From: Chryseobacterium indologenes
GTDB lineage: Bacteria; Bacteroidota; Bacteroidia; Flavobacteriales; Weeksellaceae
Assembly: GCF_001295265.1 (NCBI RefSeq)
Contig: NZ_LJOD01000012.1
Coordinates: 62,001-126,000, forward strand
Length of the DNA stretch: 64,000 bases
Direction: 5' to 3'
In this document: positions 43,314 through 51,286 of the stretch, one piece after another
How the letters are laid out: each line of letters starts with the position of its first letter
How positions within the stretch are numbered: the stretch's first letter is position 1
The notes under the pieces: model-generated
The model's input: only the letters and a program-made list of their open reading frames with translations
The model's database searches: none
Told to the model about the DNA's origin: nothing
Program-made: the position numbers and the translations under genes

Positions 43314-44024
43314 ATGAGTATTCACATCAGTGCAAAAAAAGGAGAAATTGCTAAAGTAGTATTACAGCCGGGGGATCCGCTTCGTGCACAATATATTGCT
43401 GAAAATTATTTGGAAGATGCTAAACTGGTAAGCAAAACAAGAGGAATCTTTTATTATACCGGTCTTTATAAAGGTAAAGAAATCACTGTAGGTGCCAGCG
43501 GAATGGGATTCCCCAGCATCGGAATCTATTCGTTTGAGCTGTTTACAGAATATGAGGTAGATACCATCATCCGAATCGGAACCTGCGGAGCTTATACTAC
43601 GGATCTTAAACTTTTTGATATTTTAAATATCGAAAATGCAGCCAGCGAAAGCACCTATGCCAAATATGCCTGGGAAATTGAAGACGAAATCCTTTCTCAT
43701 CAGGGAAATATCTTCGGAACGATCAACGAAACGGCTAAAGAACTTTCTCTGGATGCCAAAGCGATCAATGTACACAGCAGCGATATTTTCTACCGAAAAG
43801 ATCCTAATGTTCCTGCTATCGCAACTAAATACAACTGCCCGGCAGTAGAAATGGAAGCTTTCGGATTATTTGCCAACGCCCGGTATTTAGGGAAAAATGC
43901 GGCAACGATTCTTACGGTTACTGATATTATTCCTACTCATGAAAAAATTTCGGCTGATGAAAGGGAAAAAGCCTTGAAGCCTATGATGGAGCTGGCTTTG
44001 GAAGCTGCCTGGAAAAGTATTTAA
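43314..44024 (+). CDS. deoD: Purine-nucleoside phosphorylase
   Basis: 236 residues, the usual length of hexameric DeoD. PGDPLRAQYIAENYL (phosphate site), GASGMGFPSIGIYSFELF, IRIGTCGAY, and VEMEAFGLFANA plus the catalytic Asp in TVTDI. Cleaves purine (deoxy)nucleosides with phosphate to base and (deoxy)ribose 1-phosphate in nucleoside salvage. TATCTTTG about 25 bases upstream is a good -7 box. Confidence 0.96.
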   Translation: MSIHISAKKGEIAKVVLQPGDPLRAQYIAENYLEDAKLVSKTRGIFYYTGLYKGKEITVGASGMGFPSIGIYSFELFTEYEVDTIIRIGTCGAYTTDLKLFDILNIENAASESTYAKYAWEIEDEILSHQGNIFGTINETAKELSLDAKAINVHSSDIFYRKDPNVPAIATKYNCPAVEMEAFGLFANARYLGKNAATILTVTDIIPTHEKISADEREKALKPMMELALEAAWKSI

Positions 44025-44155
44025 AACCAAAGTCACCTATAAGCGGTTTGCCTCTGATACACCAATTAATGCTAAGCCTGATAACATACCAGCAAAAGAT
44101 TGGAGTCAACCCCGTTGATTTTATGAAGCTAACGTTTTAGCGATATTACAGAAAT

Positions 44156-44192
44156 AAAAGAGCTTTACTTTACGGTAGGGCTCTTTTTTATA
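44156..44192. terminator. Bidirectional intrinsic terminator between deoD and tatD
   Basis: AAAAGAGC and GCTCTTTT flank a 16-base loop between the convergent genes, with A-run and T-run on either side. Confidence 0.75.
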
Positions 44193-44973
44193 TCCTGAAA
44201 AAATTCCTGGCTGTTTCTGTTGTTTCATCTGCAACTTCAGCAATGCTGATTTTTTTCCATCGGGCAATGGTCTGCGCAACATAAGGAAGATAAGATGGTT
44301 CGTTGCGTCGGTTCTGCGTTCTGGGCATATTTTTCGGGAGCATAAACGGAGCATCTGTTTCAATCATCATGCGATCCAGGGGTGTATAACTTATTACTTC
44401 TTCCAGATGGCTGAATCTTTTCTCATCACTTATTGCTCCTGTAAATCCTAAGTAAAAGCCTTTATCCAGATATATTTTCGCTTCTTCCAGAGTTCCCGTA
44501 AAACAGTGTACGACCGCTTCCGGTAATTTGGAAAGATACTCATCCGTAATTTCGTTAAACCTTTTAAATGCAGCTCTTTCATGCAGAAAAAGTGGTTTAT
44601 TGACTTCAATGGCCAATTCAAGCTGGGCTCTGTAACATTTTTCCTGAACGGGTCTTGGAGAAAAGTCCCTGTCGAAATCCAGTCCACACTCTCCTACTGA
44701 GATGACATGATCCAGGTTTAATAATTTTCTGAGTTCGGGGATGCCTTCCGAGTTGAAAGATTTAGCGTCGTGAGGATGGATTCCTGCTGTGGAATATAGG
44801 ATTTCAGGGTAGTCTGCCGCTATTTCTGCGGATTCTCTGCTTCCTCTGACGCTGGTTCCGGTAAGGATCATGTGGTCTACTCCGTTGTCCAGTGCGCGGT
44901 TGATGATTTCGTCGTGCTCGTTGTGGAATTGTTTATTGGTCAGGTTAATGCCAATGTCGATGTATGTGTTCAT
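44188..44973 (-). CDS. TatD-family metal-dependent nuclease
   Basis: 261 residues from ATG 44973 (MNTYIDIGINLTN). A longer in-frame start at 45012 would run into the preceding tRNA-like gene. Motifs: GINLTNKQF, GIHPHDAK, GECGLDFDRDFSP, ELAIEVNKPLFLHERAA, HCFTGTLEEA, IETDAPFMLP. TatD proteins are 3'-5' nucleases on DNA and RNA. It follows four tRNA-like genes and the SDR gene governed by regulon promoter D, so it may process RNA there. Confidence 0.92.
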   Translation of the reverse strand: MNTYIDIGINLTNKQFHNEHDEIINRALDNGVDHMILTGTSVRGSRESAEIAADYPEILYSTAGIHPHDAKSFNSEGIPELRKLLNLDHVISVGECGLDFDRDFSPRPVQEKCYRAQLELAIEVNKPLFLHERAAFKRFNEITDEYLSKLPEAVVHCFTGTLEEAKIYLDKGFYLGFTGAISDEKRFSHLEEVISYTPLDRMMIETDAPFMLPKNMPRTQNRRNEPSYLPYVAQTIARWKKISIAEVADETTETARNFFRI

Positions 44974-45010
44974 AATATTTTTTTGTTTTTTATTTCTTTT
45001 GTCCTGAAGC

Positions 45011-45080
45011 AAAAGAAAACCGGGACAGAACCGGTAATTTACTCCTTAAGAATACGTTTTTCCGGTTAAACTATTATCTC
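45011..45080 (-). tRNA. Degenerate tRNA-like (anticodon TAA by position)
   Basis: 5' half GAGATAATAGTTTAACCGG resembles the Ser-like gene at 45252-45322. D-arm GTTT/AAAC, anticodon loop CTTAAGG, T-arm ACCGG/CCGGT with loop TTCTGTC. The acceptor stem is poor and the variable region short. Probably a decayed duplicate. Confidence 0.5.
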
Positions 45081-45091
45081 CGGGTTAAAAG

Positions 45092-45164
45092 GGAGTACAG
45101 CAGGATTTGAACCTGCAACCTCGTCCATGCTGCGGACGTATTCTTCTTGTTGAACTATGTACTC
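45092..45164 (-). tRNA. tRNA-Ala-like (anticodon AGC by position, C33)
   Basis: Perfect acceptor GAGTACA/TGTACTC, D-arm GTTC/GAAT, perfect anticodon stem CGTCC/GGACG, loop GCAGCAT, T-loop TTCAAAT. A34 and C33 are both unusual, so it may not decode. Confidence 0.68.
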
Positions 45165-45167
45165 CTG

Positions 45168-45239
45168 TGAAACGTGCGGGATTTGAACCCGCATCCTCCG
45201 GCGAGGAAAGCCAGCGTTCTTCCATTGAACTAACGTTTC
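45168..45239 (-). tRNA. tRNA-Gly-like (anticodon TCC)
   Basis: Perfect acceptor GAAACGT/ACGTTTC, D-arm GTTC/GAAC, anticodon stem CTGGC/GCCGG, loop TTTCCTC, T-arm GCGGG/CCCGC, discriminator A. Confidence 0.87.
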
Positions 45240-45251
45240 GTTTTTTTTTTG

Positions 45252-45322
45252 TGAGATAAGCAGGATTCGAACCTGCAACTCATCTTAGCAAAATGTGTTT
45301 TTCCAGTTATTACTATTATCTC
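45252..45322 (-). tRNA. tRNA-Ser-like (anticodon GCT) with short variable loop
   Basis: Perfect acceptor GAGATAA/TTATCTC, weak D-arm, anticodon loop TTGCTAA, T-arm GCAGG/CCTGC with loop TTCGAAT, discriminator A. Only three bases in the variable region, although bacterial tRNA-Ser has a long arm. Confidence 0.7.
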
Positions 45323-45331
45323 CGTCTGGTT

Positions 45332-46696
45332 TTACCAGGTATGAATTTTATAATTTTTCAGCAGAACACCGCTAAAGTAATTTCCTTTGATTCCTTCTGC
45401 TACCGGATGCAGAATCCTTGCGGCTCCGTCTACGGAATCCAGCGGTGGAATATACCCCTTCTCAAACTGTTTTTTTCTTAAGCTTTCCTTTGCTCCTGTT
45501 GAAATCCATCCTACATCCACTGCACTCATATAGATGTGGTCTTTTTCAAATTCTCTTGCGGAAGTGAGGGTCATCATATTCAAAGCAGCTTTTGTCATAT
45601 TGGTATGCGGATGAAAGACCGTCTTATTTTCATAGCTGAAAATTCCTTCTGATGAAGTAACATTAATGATGAACTTTTCCTTAAACAAAGAGTTTTTCAT
45701 TAAAGTTTTCAGTTCCTTGATCAGAAAATACGGAGCGATATGATTGATGAGGTTCACTTCTACCAATTCATACATGGAAATTTCTTCCAGTGTGGAATTC
45801 CAGCTTGTTTTCTCACGGTTATCTACCGGCTGTCCGAATCGGGTAAGAGCAATCTGTGATTCTTCATTCTCTGCATATTCCAGCTTCGCAATCTCCTTTG
45901 AAATTTCCGTCTGGTTTGGAATAAAATTCGGAATATTTTTAAATTCCAGTTCTTTTTCTTTTTCCTTTTTGATGATCGGAAGGTAGTATTCGTCAGGATA
46001 TTTAATGGTCTGGGCAGCATTATTGATCAATATATCCAACGTATCAAAGTTCGCTCTGTAAAAATCCACGAATTCCTGAATAGCTTTTAAATTTCTAAGG
46101 TCTAAACCATATACCCAGAGTCTGTCCTTCCATTCATTATAATCTGCTTCCTGATGCAGAGTTTCCAGTGCCAGTGCAGGAAAACGGGTTGTCAAAACCA
46201 GATTGGCCCCATTTCTCAACAGTTTCAATGCGGTGGCAAAACCTACTTTTACTCTTCCTCCGGTAAGAATGGCATTTCTTCCGGTAAGATCGGACGTCTG
46301 AAAACGTTTTTCATAGTTTTCTGCGGCACATTTCGGGCACAACCGGGTATAGAAAGAATGAGCGTACTGATAACTCTGATTACAGCAGTAGCAGTTTTTG
46401 GGGATCTGAAGTCTCGTTAATTTCGTTTCATCTTTTTCATCATCATAAAAACCGGAAATCCCTGTCAGTGCTTTTTTCATGAGTACAGCTTCTGAACTGA
46501 CCTCCAGATCATGTGCTTTCATCCGGGAATAGCTTTCCTGACGGCTCTGTTTTTTCGCATTTTTATGAATCTTCGTGATCAGTCCTGAAAACGTTTTGTT
46601 ATCCGGATTGAGGAAGGGTTCATCCTTCAGGGCATTTAATACCTTGAGACATGCTTCCCATTCGTGTTGTGAAAATTTTTGTTCCGAAAGTTCCAT
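45332..46696 (-). CDS. SDR-family oxidoreductase with N-terminal zinc ribbon
   Basis: 454 residues. The first 95 are helical. CYCCNQSY and CPKCAAENY (about 102-128) form a four-cysteine ribbon. A Rossmann SDR domain follows with a GRxxxIG-like nucleotide loop (ILTGGRVKVGFATALKL), NNAAQT, and the catalytic region NVTSSEG...HPHTNMTKAAL. The Tyr of the usual YxxxK is replaced by His/Asn-containing HTNMTK, so catalysis may be altered. Its promoter is regulon site D. Ligand and target, perhaps a modified nucleotide, are unknown. Confidence 0.85.
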   Translation of the reverse strand: MELSEQKFSQHEWEACLKVLNALKDEPFLNPDNKTFSGLITKIHKNAKKQSRQESYSRMKAHDLEVSSEAVLMKKALTGISGFYDDEKDETKLTRLQIPKNCYCCNQSYQYAHSFYTRLCPKCAAENYEKRFQTSDLTGRNAILTGGRVKVGFATALKLLRNGANLVLTTRFPALALETLHQEADYNEWKDRLWVYGLDLRNLKAIQEFVDFYRANFDTLDILINNAAQTIKYPDEYYLPIIKKEKEKELEFKNIPNFIPNQTEISKEIAKLEYAENEESQIALTRFGQPVDNREKTSWNSTLEEISMYELVEVNLINHIAPYFLIKELKTLMKNSLFKEKFIINVTSSEGIFSYENKTVFHPHTNMTKAALNMMTLTSAREFEKDHIYMSAVDVGWISTGAKESLRKKQFEKGYIPPLDSVDGAARILHPVAEGIKGNYFSGVLLKNYKIHTW

Positions 46697-46713
46697 CGCT
46701 TCAGTTTTATGTC

Positions 46714-46753
46714 TGCAAAATTACCTCCTCAGTGCGCAATCTTTTTACGCAGT
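46714..46753 (-). promoter_or_regulatory. Regulon promoter D (SDR, tRNA-like genes, TatD)
   Basis: Half-sites CTGCGTA and TTGCGCA in the 21-bp operator (46733-46753), 13 bases, TTTGCA (46714-46719) preceded by TAAT giving TAATTTTG as -7 box. The SDR ATG is about 18 bases further. Confidence 0.85.
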
Positions 46754-46764
46754 AAAAATAAACG

Positions 46765-47415
46765 TTATTCATTGATAAATTTTTCCAGAAATCCAATCAG
46801 CTTCCGGCCGCCGTGGCTCCACCGGATACCATGACCTTCTTTTTCCCTGACTTCAAAAACCAGTTCATGCTTGTAATGGAAAAAAACGTTCCACCATGTT
46901 CTGTTATCAAGGATGTAAGTGATTTTCTCTATTACTTTTTCCTGTTTCCGGCTGTTGTTTCCTTTGATCTCGCCCCAGAATTCATCATCCATTCTTCCGA
47001 CATGTTTTTCCCATGCTCTCTGGGCAATGGTTATTTCACTGTTAAAAGGTTGTTGACAGGCTTCAAGCAGTGTTTCTCTAAGTGGAGGAACTGCATCTTC
47101 ATCACGGATGCTGGCGGAAGTCAGTCGCTGCCCCAGAATATTCAGCCAATGCTCAAACGGAATTTCTTCAAGCTGAGCTGCTTTAACTTCATCGGGAATA
47201 TTATTCCGGAATATGTTCATGAACAGATCAAAGCTTTCTTTTCTGCTGATTTTTATTTCTTCATTAAAGTATGGAAGTTCCCAGTCTGATATTTTTTCCT
47301 GAAAGTTACTGATGTTATTTTCAAGGTTACTGATGTGTTCTTCAGCCAGGATAGCCCGGTATTTTTCTTTCCATAAATCAGAAAATAAAGGAATGTATGG
47401 ATCAAATAGCTTCAT
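46765..47415 (-). CDS. Hypothetical protein
   Basis: 216 residues, acidic and aromatic, not recognised. The TWWNVFFHYKHELVFEVREKEGHGIRWSHGG segment is striking but matches no family I know. It follows the DUF434/PIN-like gene by one base, so the two form an operon that ends just before regulon site D. Confidence 0.7.
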   Translation of the reverse strand: MKLFDPYIPLFSDLWKEKYRAILAEEHISNLENNISNFQEKISDWELPYFNEEIKISRKESFDLFMNIFRNNIPDEVKAAQLEEIPFEHWLNILGQRLTSASIRDEDAVPPLRETLLEACQQPFNSEITIAQRAWEKHVGRMDDEFWGEIKGNNSRKQEKVIEKITYILDNRTWWNVFFHYKHELVFEVREKEGHGIRWSHGGRKLIGFLEKFINE

Positions 47416-47416
47416 T

Positions 47417-48136
47417 TTAATACATTTTTACCAGGTTTACCTCCAGTTTTTCTTCTGTGATCAGATAACCAATCAGATTGAACCATGTTTTACAGTGATC
47501 CAGAATCCATGCATCTGAAGAAACGGAAATCTCCGCATTATCCACAAGAAACTGATCCGGATTAAATTGCAGTTCAGCCTCCCAGTCCATCTTATTTTCT
47601 ACAGCAAAATCAAGAACCATCTGTTTGATCCTGCCACTGTTGGAAACGGGCTTATCAAAGATCCATATCAACTTATGTATTTTTGTTTTCTGAAAGAACT
47701 GTGCTATGAGTTCCAGTGCTTTCTGCGTCTGATTCACTCTTTTATAGGTGCCATGAACTCCTGAAAGGTCACGGAAGCAGCCGTCTGTTCCTTCAAAAAG
47801 GTAAGCACCGGAGAGCAGACTTTCCAGCAGGATCACTACATTGAACCCGTCCAGATACACGGTTTTATCTTTAAGTTCTGCAGCCTGCAACTGTTTATGC
47901 TTTCTGTTTTGGATCTGTTCTTCTGATGCAGCAGCACCCCGAAATGCCTGAATCTGCCGGGTTTTAAGTTTATACCGGTTCCCGGCCAATTCGGAAGAGG
48001 CTTTTTCAGCGTAGCCTCTGCTTAATAAGTACTGCATATCCTGAACAGCCATTTTTAGTTTAGCAATCTGCTTTTCTGATCCGAACAGGGCATCGTCACC
48101 TGTATTTTTTCCACGGTTTCTGTAGTTCATATTCAA
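47417..48136 (-). CDS. DUF434/DUF5616 protein with PIN-like fold
   Basis: 239 residues. The N-terminal DUF434 pattern (VQDMQYLLSRGYAEKASSEL, GNRYKL) precedes a PIN-like region beginning VYLDGFNVVILLESLLSG with the acidic residue at the strand end, and further acidic positions (IFDKPVSNSG, VSSDAWIL). PIN-like folds are RNases. Proximity to an RNA island makes an RNA substrate plausible, but there is no direct evidence. Confidence 0.8.
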   Translation of the reverse strand: MNMNYRNRGKNTGDDALFGSEKQIAKLKMAVQDMQYLLSRGYAEKASSELAGNRYKLKTRQIQAFRGAAASEEQIQNRKHKQLQAAELKDKTVYLDGFNVVILLESLLSGAYLFEGTDGCFRDLSGVHGTYKRVNQTQKALELIAQFFQKTKIHKLIWIFDKPVSNSGRIKQMVLDFAVENKMDWEAELQFNPDQFLVDNAEISVSSDAWILDHCKTWFNLIGYLITEEKLEVNLVKMY

Positions 48137-48297
48137 AAATAGAATTTTTACAGCAATGATGGAATATCTTCAGAGCGAGATTCTGGTTTTCATTAGTATT
48201 ATTTTAAGCCATTAAGTTTTTTTAAGGAAACCTTAGCGAAGGAATACAATGATCAGTTTCGGATATTTTGTATTTTTATAGGAAATGCATCTCAGTT

Positions 48298-49155
48298 ATG
48301 AAAAGGATTTATTCAATTTCGTTTTTTCTCTTATTATTTTCTTCTGCTCTGTTTATTTTAAGCTGTGAATATAAGGTAAAAGGGAGTGGTTCAGGCTCAA
48401 AGGAAGATTCTGAAAAAAGAGTCCTGAAAAATGTGAAGAACTTTGATGAGAATACAAAAACTATTCATGTTCTTGTGGCTTTATGTGATAACAAGTACCA
48501 GGGAATTGTACCTGTTCCTGAAAAGATAGGAAACGGGCAGAATCCTGATCAGAATCTGTATTGGGGAGCTGCTTACGGAGTCCGTACTTATTTTAAGAAA
48601 AGTAAGGAATGGATACTTTTAAAAACTGAGAAAAAGGATTCCATCAGGATGGAAAGACTGGTATTTCAGAATACTTCTGATAAAAACTATTATCTGGTAG
48701 CTGATGCCTATGACGGGCAATATATAGAAAACTGCACCCGGGATTTTTTCTACAGCAATTCCGGACAGATGAAAGACATTGTTAAAATTGATGGAAAACG
48801 GATCGGTATCTTTGGGAATGCAAAGATGATTTCTTATGTAGGCCATGACGGGCTGATGGATTTCCAGCTATCGGAATCATTTAAAAACACGGACGGAAAA
48901 ACCAGAGACTGTATTATTTTAGCCTGTTACAGTAAGAAGTTTTTTTCACCTCAGCTAAAAGATACGCGAGCCAATCCTTTGGTATGGACTACTCACCTGA
49001 TGGCTCCCGAAGCTTATATCCTGCATGATGCTCTGGCGGGTTATGTAAAAGGAGAATCCGGGGAACAGATCAGAACCCGTGCTGCATCTGCTTATTCCCA
49101 ATACCAGAAATGCAGTGTTAAGGCGGCCAGGAATCTGCTGGTAAGCGGATGGTAA
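48298..49155 (+). CDS. Lipoprotein of unknown function
   Basis: 285 residues from ATG 48298; an earlier ATG (48268) would put extra residues before the signal peptide. Lipobox LFILSC near residue 23. The mature part (IHVLVALCDNKYQGIVPVP) is found, from memory, in secreted Bacteroidota proteins without known activity. A single gene. Confidence 0.8.
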   Translation: MKRIYSISFFLLLFSSALFILSCEYKVKGSGSGSKEDSEKRVLKNVKNFDENTKTIHVLVALCDNKYQGIVPVPEKIGNGQNPDQNLYWGAAYGVRTYFKKSKEWILLKTEKKDSIRMERLVFQNTSDKNYYLVADAYDGQYIENCTRDFFYSNSGQMKDIVKIDGKRIGIFGNAKMISYVGHDGLMDFQLSESFKNTDGKTRDCIILACYSKKFFSPQLKDTRANPLVWTTHLMAPEAYILHDALAGYVKGESGEQIRTRAASAYSQYQKCSVKAARNLLVSGW

Positions 49156-49293
49156 TTTTTGATTCCCCAGTCTCATTCAGAGATCAATAACTCCACTAAT
49201 TATCAGTGATATTTTTTACAAAAAAAGAGAGGTTTCATACAAAGTTTTGATGTTCATAAAGAGATAAGTTTGTAAAGATTTAAAAATCCAATT

Positions 49294-50148
49294 ATGAATA
49301 CATTGAAAAAATTATGTTACCTGCTTGCGGCTGTATTTCTTTCAGCTGCTTTTGTATCATGCTCTGATAATGACGAGGTTATCACTGAGCAGATGACTCC
49401 CTCACAAACTCTTGCTTCTACTCCATGGGAAACCACAGGAGCTAAAGACAGAAACGGACAATCTGTAGATCTTAATAACGCCAGCGTAAACGGTTATGTA
49501 GGTTTTGCTTACTTTAAAAGTGACGGAAGCTTTGTTATTTACGGGCTTAATGACGCCATCAGATCAAGAGGAACATGGTCTGTAGACGCTTTGGGAACCA
49601 AGAGAACGATTACGGCATTAAATCCGGATGGAACAACGATTTTCACCCGTGATGTAGAGATCCTTGTTCTTAACCAATATGAATTTACGTACAGAATCCG
49701 TCCCAACGCAGCAGATCAATCGATCTATTATGACATTATCCACAACAGGACTTCGCATGCAGAGCCAGCTAACGGGCAGCTTACCCTTGCCTCTACACCT
49801 TGGGAAACCACAGGGGCAAAGAACAACAGCGGGCAGCCTGTTGCTTTAACTGATGCAAGTGTAGCCGGATTTGTAGGGTATTCTTATTTCAAAGCCAATG
49901 GAACCTATGCTATTTACGGATTAAATGATGCTCCGAGATCCAAAGGAACCTGGTCTATTTCTCCGGACGGAAAGAAGAGAACCATCACCGCGTTGGATAA
50001 TAACGGAAATGTACTTTTCACCCGTATTGTTGATATTCTTACCCTGAACAGCAATGAGTTTACCTACAGGATTACTCCTGACGCGACCAATCCTTCTGTA
50101 TACTATGATATCATCCACACCAAAGTAAACCACAATGAACCCCATTAA
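49294..50148 (+). CDS. Lipoprotein with two DUF4822-like repeats
   Basis: 284 residues. Signal peptide and lipobox (FVSCSDN). Two tandem repeats of about 118 residues (about 36-155 and 160-280), each starting LASTPWETTGAK and ending SVYYDIIH or similar. DUF4822 domains are small beta-rich secreted modules. A strong terminator follows. Confidence 0.88.
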   Translation: MNTLKKLCYLLAAVFLSAAFVSCSDNDEVITEQMTPSQTLASTPWETTGAKDRNGQSVDLNNASVNGYVGFAYFKSDGSFVIYGLNDAIRSRGTWSVDALGTKRTITALNPDGTTIFTRDVEILVLNQYEFTYRIRPNAADQSIYYDIIHNRTSHAEPANGQLTLASTPWETTGAKNNSGQPVALTDASVAGFVGYSYFKANGTYAIYGLNDAPRSKGTWSISPDGKKRTITALDNNGNVLFTRIVDILTLNSNEFTYRITPDATNPSVYYDIIHTKVNHNEPH

Positions 50149-50182
50149 ACCATAGATATTTTTTAAGTTAGTTGATCATGAA

Positions 50183-50218
50183 TGGTAAAGCCTGCTCTGG
50201 CAGCAGGCTTTATTTTTT
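50183..50218 (+). terminator. Intrinsic terminator after the DUF4822 gene
   Basis: AAAGCCTGCT and AGCAGGCTTT with a short loop, then a T-rich run. Confidence 0.85.
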
Positions 50219-50227
50219 TATCCGGAA

Positions 50228-51274
50228 TTACCAGCAGTTTTCCCACCATTTTTCCCAATTTACTTTTCCAAGCTCATCCAGATCTGTTTTTTCACCAATC
50301 ATCGGAAGGGTTATTGGCAGGCTGTTTTCTTCTGCATATTTTGAAACCATCTCCAGGGGTTCAAACCATGGATGCTGTGCCAGCTTAAATTTTGAATTAT
50401 GTACAGGAATAAAGTTGTCTGCCTTCAGCTCTTTTACTTCCTGAATAATCTGTTCGGGCATGCTGTGAATATATGGCCATTTTTCGTTGTACTGTCCACA
50501 TTCCATAACAGCCAGGTCGAAGGGACCGTATTTTTCTCCGATGTCGGAGAAGTGGTTTCCGTAGCCGCTGTCTCCACCCAGAAAGAGTTTTTTAGACGGA
50601 GTTTTTAATACAAAAGAGGTCCACAACGAGATATTGCGGTTCAGCAATCTTCCTGAAAAATGTCTTGCCGGAGTAAATGCAAGGGTAAAGCCTTCTGCAA
50701 GGTTTACACTTTCCCACCAGTTTTTCTCAATGATCTTCTCAGAAGGCCATCCCCAGTACTCGAAATGCTGTCCGGTCCCCAATCCGCATAGTATTTTTCC
50801 GGTTTTGTCCTTCAGGGCCTGAACGGTTTTATAATCCAGATGATCCCAGTGATCGTGGGAGATCAGTAAAAAGTCTATATCCGGCATATGTTCCGGCTTG
50901 TAATAGTCTGCTCCCGGAAATGCCTTTATAGATCCGGGCATTGGAGACGCATTACCGCTAAAGACAGGATCTACCAGAAACTTTTTACCATCAATCTGAA
51001 TAAAATAGGAACTGTGACCGAACCATACCAATACATTTTCTTCCGGTTTAAGACTTTTAAGGTCTGTTTTGATAAACGGAAGCGGAAATCCCGGAGTGGT
51101 ATGCTCTACTTTGCACAAACTGTTCAGGAGGGCCTTGGTCATACTTTCGCCTTCCAGCAAAGCAGGTGTAGGAAGTATATTCTGAAATCTTCCGTTGAGA
51201 TAATTGGGAAGGGTACTGAAATATCCTTTTCTTTTTTCATCGGGAAACTGCCCGAGCTGTTTTACTAAATTCAT
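50228..51274 (-). CDS. MBL-fold hydrolase, NAPE-PLD/UlaG-like
   Basis: 348 residues. ISHDHWDHLD (about 137-146), PARHFSGR, GDSGYG and PVHNSKF supply the metal ligands in the NAPE-PLD-like order. WFGHSSYFIQIDGKKFLVDPVF is the typical opening. Related enzymes act on N-acyl phospholipids or lactones. Twelve bases separate it from the antiporter gene upstream. Confidence 0.88.
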   Translation of the reverse strand: MNLVKQLGQFPDEKRKGYFSTLPNYLNGRFQNILPTPALLEGESMTKALLNSLCKVEHTTPGFPLPFIKTDLKSLKPEENVLVWFGHSSYFIQIDGKKFLVDPVFSGNASPMPGSIKAFPGADYYKPEHMPDIDFLLISHDHWDHLDYKTVQALKDKTGKILCGLGTGQHFEYWGWPSEKIIEKNWWESVNLAEGFTLAFTPARHFSGRLLNRNISLWTSFVLKTPSKKLFLGGDSGYGNHFSDIGEKYGPFDLAVMECGQYNEKWPYIHSMPEQIIQEVKELKADNFIPVHNSKFKLAQHPWFEPLEMVSKYAEENSLPITLPMIGEKTDLDELGKVNWEKWWENCW

Positions 51275-51286
51275 TGCTGTATTTTT

